A DNA stretch of 64,000 nt from Paraburkholderia sp. FT54 (GTDB taxonomy: Bacteria; Pseudomonadota; Gammaproteobacteria; Burkholderiales; Burkholderiaceae), in assembly GCF_031585635.1 (NCBI RefSeq), contig NZ_CP134196.1:1488001-1552000 (forward strand), written 5' to 3'. The stretch's first letter is position 1, and every line of letters starts with the position of its first letter. The translations under genes were made by a program, and so were the position numbers. The notes under the pieces were generated by a model. That model ran no database searches and was not told the origin of the DNA. It was given only the letters and a program-made list of their open reading frames with translations. Shown piece after piece: positions 55,601 through 61,964 of this stretch.

Positions 55601-55920
55601 GCAATCGCGCGATTGATGTCCGCGCCCTGGTGGAAGAAGATCTTCACCACGGAGACGCCGTTCAGCGATTGCGACTCGATGTGCTCGATATCGTCGACGT
55701 CCGAAGTCAACGCGCGCTCGTAGTTCGACGTGATGCGATTGGCCATGTCCTCGGCGGAGAAGCCGTTATAGCTCCACACGATGCTGACCACCGGGATATC
55801 GATGTTCGGAAAGATATCGGTCGGTGTGCGCAGTATCGTCAGCGGGCCGACGATAAAGATCAGCACGGCAAGGACCACGAAGGTATAAGGGCGGCGCAAC
55901 GCCAGCCTGACAATCCACAT
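52678..55920 (-). CDS. RND efflux inner-membrane transporter (HAE1/AcrB-like)
   Basis: A 1080-residue proton-driven pump with 12 helices and two large periplasmic loops. N-terminal PTDIFPNIDIPVVSIVWSYNG and the helix-4 motif GILVDDATVAIENI, whose adjacent Asp pair is the proton-relay pair of AcrB-type drug exporters. The C-terminal half shows ISWMLFSTGTRLSVPALTGTIL and PVLMTALAMLIGMLPMALGLG. The loop DVDDIEHIESQSLNGVSVVKIFFHQG fits a subgroup with many soil-bacterial members of unknown substrate. First gene of the three-gene operon. Confidence 0.94.
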   Translation of the reverse strand: MWIVRLALRRPYTFVVLAVLIFIVGPLTILRTPTDIFPNIDIPVVSIVWSYNGFSAEDMANRITSNYERALTSDVDDIEHIESQSLNGVSVVKIFFHQGADINRAIAEAASNSASILRVLPPGTLPPNIITYNASTVPILQLGLSSNTLSEQQLYDLGNSQIRTQLATVQGASVPLPFGGKVRQIMVDIDPHALQAKGLAPLDVVNAVNAQNLILPGGTAKIGTKEYNVQMNGSTDTVAALNDLPIKTVGGGVVYVRDVAHVRDGYAPQTNMVRSDGKRAALLTIEKSGSTSTLTIIQQVKAMLPHIAAGLPSALHITALSDQSVFVKSAVVGVAREAVIAAALTALMILLFLGSWRATLIIAVSIPLAVLTSLIALSALGQTINIMTLGGLALAVGILVDDATVAIENITHHLENGEPLHDAILNGSGEIAVPTFVSTLSICIVFVPMFLLSGVARYLFVPLAEAVVFAMIASYFFSRTLVPTLAMYLMRARSNAPVTGKGPIACLIRFQAGFERRFERLRERYRGVLGAAIASPRRFIAIFLLLCIASLILVPFAGRDFFPAVDTGEIRLHLRAPTGTRIEDTASITDQVEARVRDVIPKQELAAMLDNIGVPVSGINLTYDSSDPIGPEDADVMITLAEKHKPTAQYVATLRNTLTKDFPGVTFAFLPADIVSQILNFGLPAPIDIQIVGNKLAANRVVANRLLAQLRGVRGLVDARIQQPGDEPAINVNVDRTRAIQAGLLQRDVSQNLLIALSGSSQTTPNFWLDPRNGVSYPLMAMMPQYDINSLQALANIPVAQIGGSSSGALTGASVSGAGPAPQNLLGALSTLTRVSQQAVVSHYNVQPVLDIFASAQGRDLGGVATDVNRLVEQIRPQLPPGASIVVRGQVQAMHDSFSGLASGLVFAIGLVYLLMVVNFQSWLDPFIIVSGLPASLAGISWMLFSTGTRLSVPALTGTILCIGIATANSILVINTAREIHHGGKPPLAAALEAGFSRFRPVLMTALAMLIGMLPMALGLGDGGEQNAPLGRAVIGGLALGTVSTLLFVPVVYGMVHAWLDKRRAARTEKHESAVTARTL

Positions 55921-56040
55921 GACGGGTTCCTGAAAAGAGGCCGATGGAGGCACGCGTCGTTGCGATGCCGCAAGGGTGCGTAACGCGGGCTTCGTAATTC
56001 AGGAGTGTCGCGTGGCGGCGCTGACGGGCTGCCGTCGGCT

Positions 56041-56058
56041 AGATTACCGTTCTGTTAT
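56041..56058 (+). promoter_or_regulatory. AGATTACCG-N3-TGTTAT site, RND side
   Basis: AGATTACCGTTCTGTTAT lies ~120 bases upstream of the RND start, in the 310-base divergent region 55921-56230. It matches the site before the response regulator (47672) in 11 of 13 defined positions. Confidence 0.55.
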
Positions 56059-56125
56059 GTTCAGCGCTGATGCGAATGTACGGGGATGTAGCGTGGCCTC
56101 TCGTCGCATCCGTCGGGCCGGTGAG

Positions 56126-56143
56126 ATAACAAATCGGTAATCT
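56126..56143 (-). promoter_or_regulatory. AGATTACCG-N3-TGTTAT site, reverse orientation, DUF4148 side
   Basis: Read on the minus strand AGATTACCGATTTGTTAT, identical to the 56041 site except in the three spacer bases. It lies ~90 bases before the DUF4148 start. The pair may let one regulator serve both divergent genes. Confidence 0.55.
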
Positions 56144-56230
56144 GGCAGTCAGTGCTCCGCCAGCGAAAATGACAAGAATGAGAAGCGTGCTTCAGGCCAC
56201 TCATTGCTTGCATCTACCCGGAGAGACAAC

Positions 56231-56518
56231 ATGAAATTGTTGACCGCCTTTGCCGTCACCGCCCTCAGCTTGACGTTCGGTGCGAATGCTTTCGCGCAAA
56301 CCAGCACATCAGGGCTGACGCGCGCCGATGTGATGGTGCAGTTGCAGCAGGCCCAAGCCGAAGGGCTGGTGCCGACGCGCGCCGACGACTATCCGCCGAC
56401 AGCCGCCGATGTGGCGCGAAATCGTGAGATCTATGCGATCACGCACGGCGCGGACGGCGCCGCTGCGATGCGCACCGCGCAGTCGCCGGCGGCCCATGGG
56501 GAGCCGGCTTCGAATTGA
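56231..56518 (+). CDS. DUF4148 small secreted protein
   Basis: A 95-residue protein with a signal peptide (KLLTAFAVTALSLTFGANAFAQ, cut after AFA) and the DUF4148 pattern GLTRADVMVQLQQAQAEGLVPTRADDYPPTAADVARN. Such proteins occur in many copies in Burkholderiaceae and have no known role. GAGAGAC precedes ATG 56231. The divergent arrangement with the RND operon, with the regulator-like sites between, suggests joint control. Confidence 0.88.
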   Translation: MKLLTAFAVTALSLTFGANAFAQTSTSGLTRADVMVQLQQAQAEGLVPTRADDYPPTAADVARNREIYAITHGADGAAAMRTAQSPAAHGEPASN

Positions 56519-56560
56519 GGTCAGGGCGGGCTGCGCCTGGCCGCCGACAGATTGCCGGCG

Positions 56561-56731
56561 CTACGACCGGTCGCGGTTGCGTGCCCGCGTCGCGCCGGTA
56601 ATGACCGCGAGGCCGAGCAGAATGACCGCCACGATGGCAATCGTATGTTGAGCGACGTGCATGGCCATCAATCCCCAGGACACGCCGCCGATCAGAATGA
56701 TCCAGCCAACCAGATATATCAGCAGGGTCAT
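56561..56731 (-). CDS. Small two-helix membrane protein (56 aa)
   Basis: A 56-residue protein too short for ordinary calling: TLLIYLVGWIILIGGVSWGL forms one helix, VAQHTIAIVAVILLGLAVIT a second, and it ends in a basic ATRARNRDRS tail. ATG 56731 has AAGGAG eight bases upstream, an ideal ribosome-binding site. The function is unknown; small membrane proteins of this kind can act on transporters. It is convergent with the DUF4148 gene and 130 bases downstream of the ribose-type binding-protein gene on the same strand. Confidence 0.75.
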   Translation of the reverse strand: MTLLIYLVGWIILIGGVSWGLMAMHVAQHTIAIVAVILLGLAVITGATRARNRDRS

Positions 56732-56861
56732 CTTTTCTCCTTATTCGAGTCGACGTAACAGGTCTATCGAGTAGCAGATTTCGCGCCCGACGCCGGCTTG
56801 CCGCGCCGGCGCTCGGCGGCTGAAGGAGAACAGCGCGATGACGCAGTGCGGCTCGCCCGCG

Positions 56862-58007
56862 TCAACCGCAGGCCGGCTTGGCCTTTTTGCACGCATCGGC
56901 AAGCTGGGGCGGCGGGTCCTTCTTGAACACGGTCTTATAAGACTCGAGCACGTTCGACTGAATCACCGGCAACGACTGCACGCCGATCCACGCCGGCGGC
57001 GTCTGGCCGATGAGCGCCTTCATCATCGCCATGGCCTCGGCGACGCCCTGATCGTACGGGCGCTGCGAGCCGGTCGCCTTCAGTGGTCCGCCCTTGGCGA
57101 TTTCGATCGCTGATTGAAGTCCCAGATCGACCGTCGTCATGGGAATCGTCACGCCTTGTGCGCGCATCGACGTGAGCGTGTCGAGAGCCGGCTGATCCCA
57201 GACGGCGAACAGACCCTTGACGTCCGGATTCCCAGTGAGGAAGTCGCCCGCGATCTGCCCGACTTTAGACGGGTCCGTGAAGGCGACCTGCTTGATCTTG
57301 ATGTCCGGACGGTTTTTCTTGAGCCAGTCGTTGACGGCCTTGGTGCGCTCCGTCGTGCTGAAGTAGTCCACGCCGAAATTCACGAGCCCGACCGTCGCGC
57401 CCTGCGGCACGCACGACGCGAGCACTTTCGCCGCGATCTGGCCGTTGCCTTCGCTGTCCGCCGAGATCATCGCCGCGTATTGTTCCGGATGCTTCAGGCC
57501 GGTCGGCACATTGTCCATGAACACGAGCTTGATGCCGGCCGCCGATACTTTCTTGTAGGTGGCGGCCGTCGCCGTGCCGTCCACCGGAATCGAGATGATG
57601 CCGTCCGGATGGCGCTGGATCGTGTTCTCGATGTCGGCGATCTGCTTGTCGACCTGATACTCGGCCGAGGCCGTGCCGATCACTTCCACGCCGTACTTCT
57701 TCAGCGTATCGGTGATGCCTGCCACCTGAAGTTGCGACCAGTCGAGATTCATGGTCTGCATGGAAATGCCGACCTTGAACTTGCCGGCCTTGATTTTGGC
57801 GATGTCGGCGTCGGTCAGCTTCACGGCATCCACCGACGCGGCTTTCTCGCCGTTCGGTCCTTGCCCGACGATGTTCTTCGGTCCGATCGATCCCGCTGGC
57901 AGGCTGGTCACGCATTGCGCGTAAGCACCCGAGGAAGCCAGGCAAGCGACGGCGGCCGCCGCCACGATACTGGCTAACGCTTTTCTTGAGCCACGACGTT
58001 GTTTCAT
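56862..58007 (-). CDS. ABC transporter substrate-binding protein, ribose/sugar type
   Basis: A 381-residue periplasmic binding protein (Peripla_BP_4). Signal peptide (KQRRGSRKALASIVAAAAVACLASSGAYAQ), then KFKVGISMQTMNLDWSQLQVAGI, EYQVDKQIADIENTIQRHPDGIISIPVDGTATAATY and VKGLFAVWDQPALDTLTSM: the RbsB-like fold. A Cys-rich N- and C-terminus (CVTS; DACKKAKPAC) could form a disulphide. GGAGGAGAAAC precedes ATG 58007. Last gene of the three-gene minus-strand importer. The ligand may be a deoxyribose-like sugar, inferred from divergent deoC. Confidence 0.9.
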   Translation of the reverse strand: MKQRRGSRKALASIVAAAAVACLASSGAYAQCVTSLPAGSIGPKNIVGQGPNGEKAASVDAVKLTDADIAKIKAGKFKVGISMQTMNLDWSQLQVAGITDTLKKYGVEVIGTASAEYQVDKQIADIENTIQRHPDGIISIPVDGTATAATYKKVSAAGIKLVFMDNVPTGLKHPEQYAAMISADSEGNGQIAAKVLASCVPQGATVGLVNFGVDYFSTTERTKAVNDWLKKNRPDIKIKQVAFTDPSKVGQIAGDFLTGNPDVKGLFAVWDQPALDTLTSMRAQGVTIPMTTVDLGLQSAIEIAKGGPLKATGSQRPYDQGVAEAMAMMKALIGQTPPAWIGVQSLPVIQSNVLESYKTVFKKDPPPQLADACKKAKPACG

Positions 58008-58071
58008 GTTTCTCCTCCGTTGGTCTTCATGTCTGTGCTTCACGTCCGAACTACGTCTCCTCGATGCCTTG

Positions 58072-59073
58072 CTACTTCCTGGTAAACGCAACCGCCGCGA
58101 CGATGATCACGCCCTTGATCACCAGTTGCAGCGATGAACTCACGCCGAGCAGCACCAGCCCGTTATTGAGCGTGCCGATGATCAGACTGCCGAGCAAGGT
58201 GCCCAGCACGAAGCCGCGGCCGCCGAACAGACTGCAGCCGCCGAGCGTGACGGAGGCGATCACATCCAGTTCCATGCCTTGCACGACGTCGGGCCGCGCC
58301 GCATGCGAGCGCGCCGAGAGCACCAGTGCGGCGAGTCCCGCCAGCATGCCGGTGAGAATGAAGGCGAGGGTGGTCACGCGCCGCGTGTTGATGCCCGAAT
58401 AGAGCGCGGCCGTCGGATTGCCGCCCGCCGCGTAGATCTGCCGGCCGAACACGCTGTAGTGCAGCAGCAGAATGCCGGCGATCACGGCGAGCAGCGTCCA
58501 GATGATCGGCACCGGCACGCCGAAAATGTCGCCCTCTCCGAAGATCGCGATGAACGAGTCGTTGTCGATGATCACGGGCTTGGTGGTCGTGACCATCAGC
58601 GCGAGGCCGCGCGCGGCGCTCAGTGTGCCCAGCGTGACGAGAAACGAAGGGATGTTGACGCGCGTGGTCACGATGCCATTGATCGCGCCGACGATCGCGC
58701 CGGTGCCGATGCCGGCAATCGCGCCGATGACCCAGTTGTTGCCCACATACGTCATGGCGAGCGCCGCGGACATGCCCGAGAGCGCCAGCGTCGACCCCAC
58801 GGACAGATCGATCTGCCGGGCGATGATCACGAAGGTCATGCCGATCGCGATGATCGAGACCAGCGCGGTTTGCCGGCCGATGTTCAGGAAGTTGTCGATG
58901 GACAGGAACCACGGCGACGCGAAGCTGAACACCACCAGCAGAATCGCGAACGCGGCATACAGCGCATAAGGCCGGTCGCCTTGCAGCAGGGCTTGCGCGA
59001 TGCGCCGCATACGGCTTTTCCGCGGCGGCGATGCCTGCCGTTCGGCCGTCAGCGGCGAGACGGATTCATTCAT
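58072..59073 (-). CDS. ABC transporter permease, RbsC-like
   Basis: A 333-residue permease of the ribose/galactose class with about ten helices: FASPWFLSIDNFLNIGRQTALVSIIAIGMTFVII, then QIDLSVGSTLALSGM (the conserved DLSVG motif) and GGCSLFGGRGFVLGTLLGSLIIGTLNNGL. ATG 59073 is preferred for GAGG ten bases upstream; GTG 59082 would overlap the ATPase stop. It lies between the ATPase and binding-protein genes. Confidence 0.9.
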   Translation of the reverse strand: MNESVSPLTAERQASPPRKSRMRRIAQALLQGDRPYALYAAFAILLVVFSFASPWFLSIDNFLNIGRQTALVSIIAIGMTFVIIARQIDLSVGSTLALSGMSAALAMTYVGNNWVIGAIAGIGTGAIVGAINGIVTTRVNIPSFLVTLGTLSAARGLALMVTTTKPVIIDNDSFIAIFGEGDIFGVPVPIIWTLLAVIAGILLLHYSVFGRQIYAAGGNPTAALYSGINTRRVTTLAFILTGMLAGLAALVLSARSHAARPDVVQGMELDVIASVTLGGCSLFGGRGFVLGTLLGSLIIGTLNNGLVLLGVSSSLQLVIKGVIIVAAVAFTRK

Positions 59074-59078
59074 GTTGC

Positions 59079-60686
59079 TCACGCCTCAAGGGAAGAACGG
59101 GAAAGTTGGATCAGGTGATGCAGCGCTTCGGCGTTGGCGAGTTCCGTGCGCTCGACGGTGTTGACGATGCAGCCGTCGGCCACTATCGAAATCCGGTCGC
59201 ACAGGCGCAAGAGCTCATCGAGGTCCGAGGACACGATGAGCACGCCGGTGCCCGCCTGCGCGGCGTCGTTCACCACGCCGTAGATTTCCTCGCGCGCGCC
59301 GACGTCGACGCCGACGGTCGGTTCGTCGAGCATGAGCAACTTGGGCCGCGGATGATTCCACTTCGCGAAGACGACTTTCTGCTGATTGCCGCCGGATAGA
59401 AACTTGACCGCGGTGGAAGAGCCGGGCGCCTTGACGGACAACTCTTTCATCGAACGCTTCGCCTGCTGAACGGCGGCCTGGCTGCGCAGCCATCCCCAGC
59501 GGGAAAAATGCGGCAAGCGCGGCAGCGTCAGATTGCGTTCGATCGAATGATCGAGCACGAGCCCTTCCAGGTGACGGTCCTCGGGCACCAGCGCCACGCC
59601 GAGTTGAATGGCCTCGGCGGGCGTGATGCGCGCACGCGTTCGACCGTCGATCTCGATGGCGCCGGCGTCGACGGAGCGAAGGCCGAAGATGGTTTGCAGA
59701 ATCTCGGTGCGTCCGCTGCCGATCAATCCCGCGAGTCCGTGGACTTCGCCACGGCGAAGCACGAGGTCGATGTGACGCAGGCGGTCGTTGCTGACGTTCG
59801 ATAACTTCAGCACGGGCGCAGCGCCGGCATTGGGCGCTTCTTCCGACGCGGGCAATACGCTTGCCGTCGCGGCGGCCGCTCCATCGCCCACCGCCGTCTT
59901 CTGCCGTGCTTGCAACGCGGCATGAGCGGGACCGACGATCGCCGCCACCAGTTGCTTCATGTCCGTTTGTGCCGTCGTGAACGTGCCGGCATTCGCGCCG
60001 TCACGAAACACCGTGACGCGCTGCGAAATCCGGAACACCTCGTTCAACCGATGCGTCACGTAGATCACGCCCACGCCGCGAGCCGTGACCGCGCGAATCG
60101 CGTCGAACAGAATCTGCTCTTCGCCGCCGGTCAACGCGGAAGTCGGTTCGTCGAGAATCAGCACCCGCACTTCGCCCATCAGGGCCTTGCAGATCTCGGT
60201 CATTTGCCGGTAGGCGAAGGGCAACGAACCGACCGGCACTTTCGGATCGAGTGGAATGCCATGCGAGCGCAAAAACTCGCCGACCGTGGCCATGAGTTGA
60301 CGGTTCTTCACGAAGCCCAGACGCGTGCGCGGCTCGCGGCCCAACATGAGGTTGGCGCCGACCGACAGCGATTCGACGAGACTCAAATCCTGATAGACCA
60401 CGGCGACCCCGGCGTCGCGCGATTGCGCCGGCGAGTCGAACGCCACTTTGTGGCCGGCGATTTCCATGACGCCGTCGTCGTATGCATGCACGCCGCTGAG
60501 GATCTTGATCAGGGTGGATTTGCCCGCGCCGTTTTCGCCGAGCAGGGCGTGGACTTCGCCGGGCAACACTTCGAGGTTGACGCCGCGCAGCGCTTGCACG
60601 CCACCGAATCGTTTGGTGACGCCCGCAACACGGATCAATGGAACCTGAGGCGATGACGCGGCCGCGACCGCAACCGGCTCACTCAT
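59079..60686 (-). CDS. ABC transporter ATP-binding protein, RbsA/XylG-like double domain
   Basis: A 535-residue two-domain ATPase. Domain 1: Walker [11 protein letters not shown]-loop VVYQDLSLVESLSVGAN, Walker [11 protein letters not shown] with YVTHRLNEVF. Domain 2: GLIGSGRTEILQ, SGGNQQKVVFAKW and LLMLDEPTVGVDVG. A Pro/Ala-rich insert (~260-285) separates them. First gene of the sugar importer, starting about 250 bases from the divergent deoC gene. Confidence 0.93.
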   Translation of the reverse strand: MSEPVAVAAASSPQVPLIRVAGVTKRFGGVQALRGVNLEVLPGEVHALLGENGAGKSTLIKILSGVHAYDDGVMEIAGHKVAFDSPAQSRDAGVAVVYQDLSLVESLSVGANLMLGREPRTRLGFVKNRQLMATVGEFLRSHGIPLDPKVPVGSLPFAYRQMTEICKALMGEVRVLILDEPTSALTGGEEQILFDAIRAVTARGVGVIYVTHRLNEVFRISQRVTVFRDGANAGTFTTAQTDMKQLVAAIVGPAHAALQARQKTAVGDGAAAATASVLPASEEAPNAGAAPVLKLSNVSNDRLRHIDLVLRRGEVHGLAGLIGSGRTEILQTIFGLRSVDAGAIEIDGRTRARITPAEAIQLGVALVPEDRHLEGLVLDHSIERNLTLPRLPHFSRWGWLRSQAAVQQAKRSMKELSVKAPGSSTAVKFLSGGNQQKVVFAKWNHPRPKLLMLDEPTVGVDVGAREEIYGVVNDAAQAGTGVLIVSSDLDELLRLCDRISIVADGCIVNTVERTELANAEALHHLIQLSRSSLEA

Positions 60687-60822
60687 CTGGCATGTCTCCT
60701 TCGTCCACGCGACGAAATTCTTTTCTTTGTATCACGCTATCCGGCCGAAACCGTGTTGTGATCTTCGCATCATGAATATGGTGCGTCAATAACATTTACG
60801 GGCGTGCGCCGGGCTTTGGTGC

Positions 60823-60892
60823 TTGTTCGTGTAACGATTGCTCGCAAAGCTTGTTATGATTCTATCAATCGTTGTAGCATAAGTGCGAACAA
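60823..60892. promoter_or_regulatory. Nested inverted repeats in the importer/deoC divergent region
   Basis: Two arm pairs are nested: TTGTTCG (60823-60829) with CGAACAA (60886-60892), and AACGATTG (60833-60840) with CAATCGTT (60866-60873). All are perfect. Their position between divergent operons suits a repressor operator, perhaps two half-operators of a LacI- or DeoR-type protein not encoded in the window. Confidence 0.5.
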
Positions 60893-60937
60893 ATTGTCGG
60901 CGGCTGTTGTGCGTCGCATCATATTTTTGGATGTCTT

Positions 60938-61948
60938 ATGCCAGAAGCCCCATTGCAGTCTTCCTCGGTCGTCGCGCTGCGCGGCACACCGATCGTCCAT
61001 CCCGAGCGCAATCCGGGCATGCCGTTCGACGCGTCCTGGCTCGACGGCCTGCGCGTCAATCAGTCGGCGGTGGAACGGCGCACCGCCACGCTCGGCACGC
61101 GCCGCAGCGTCAAGAAAGATGCGCAGGCGGCGTGGCTGCTCAAGGCCGTCACCTGCATCGACCTCACCACGCTCAACGGCGACGACACCGAAGGCCGCGT
61201 GCGCCGGCTCTGCGCGAAGGCGCGCCAACCCGTGCGCGCCGATCTGCTCGAAGCGCTCGGCATCGCGCCGCAAGGCATCACGACGGGCGCGGTGTGCGTG
61301 TATCACCGTTTCGTCGCGGCGGCGGTCGATGCGCTGCGAGGCAGCGGCATTCCGGTCGCGGCGGTCTCCACGGGTTTTCCCGCCGGCCTGATCCCGCATC
61401 CGCTGAAGCTCAAAGAGATCGAAGCCTCGGTCGCGGACGGCGCGCAGGAAATCGATATCGTCGTCACGCGTGAATACGTATTGACCGGCAACTGGCGGGC
61501 CCTCTACGACGAAGTGCGCGACTTCCGCGCGGCCTGCGGCCCGGCGCATCTGAAGACCATTCTCGCCACCGGCGACATCCGCACGCTTTCGAACGTGGCG
61601 CGCGCGTCGATGGTGTGCATGATGGCCGGCGCGGACTTCATCAAGACGTCCACCGGCAAGGAAGGCGTCAACGCGACGCTGGACGTGTCGCTCGTGATGG
61701 TGCGCATGATCCGCGAGTACCAGGAGCGCACTGGCGTGCTGATCGGCTTCAAGCCGGCGGGCGGCGTATCGACTGCAAAGTCGGTGCTGTCGTATCAGAT
61801 CCTGATGAAGGAAGAACTTGGCCGTGCGTGGCTCGAACCGGAGCTCTTCCGGATCGGCGCATCGAGCTTGCTGGCCGATATCGAACGCCAGCTCGAACAT
61901 TACGTGAGCGGCCGTTACTCCGCTTTCAACCGTCACCCCGTAGCCTGA
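60938..61948 (+). CDS. deoC: Deoxyribose-phosphate aldolase
   Basis: A 336-residue class I aldolase splitting 2-deoxyribose-5-phosphate into glyceraldehyde-3-phosphate and acetaldehyde. The TIM-barrel motifs are clear: CIDLTTLNGDDTEGR, ITTGAVCVYHRFV, VSTGFPAGLIPHPLK, EIDIVVTREYVLTGNW, LKTILATGDI and the Schiff-base Lys (about 236) in GADFIKTSTGKEGVNAT, then IGFKPAGGVST. A ~60-residue N-terminal extension before the barrel makes it longer than E. coli DeoC (259 residues), as in eukaryotic-like and many proteobacterial forms. The fused aldehyde dehydrogenase gene follows after 16 bases. Confidence 0.95.
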   Translation: MPEAPLQSSSVVALRGTPIVHPERNPGMPFDASWLDGLRVNQSAVERRTATLGTRRSVKKDAQAAWLLKAVTCIDLTTLNGDDTEGRVRRLCAKARQPVRADLLEALGIAPQGITTGAVCVYHRFVAAAVDALRGSGIPVAAVSTGFPAGLIPHPLKLKEIEASVADGAQEIDIVVTREYVLTGNWRALYDEVRDFRAACGPAHLKTILATGDIRTLSNVARASMVCMMAGADFIKTSTGKEGVNATLDVSLVMVRMIREYQERTGVLIGFKPAGGVSTAKSVLSYQILMKEELGRAWLEPELFRIGASSLLADIERQLEHYVSGRYSAFNRHPVA

Positions 61949-61964
61949 ACAGAAGACCGATCCC

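Noticed and set aside
52306..55983. 1225-codon plus-strand frame opposite the RND pump and adaptor
   Set aside because: Composition (Arg, Asp, His, Gln blocks) is typical of antisense shadow frames, and the minus-strand RND genes are unmistakable.
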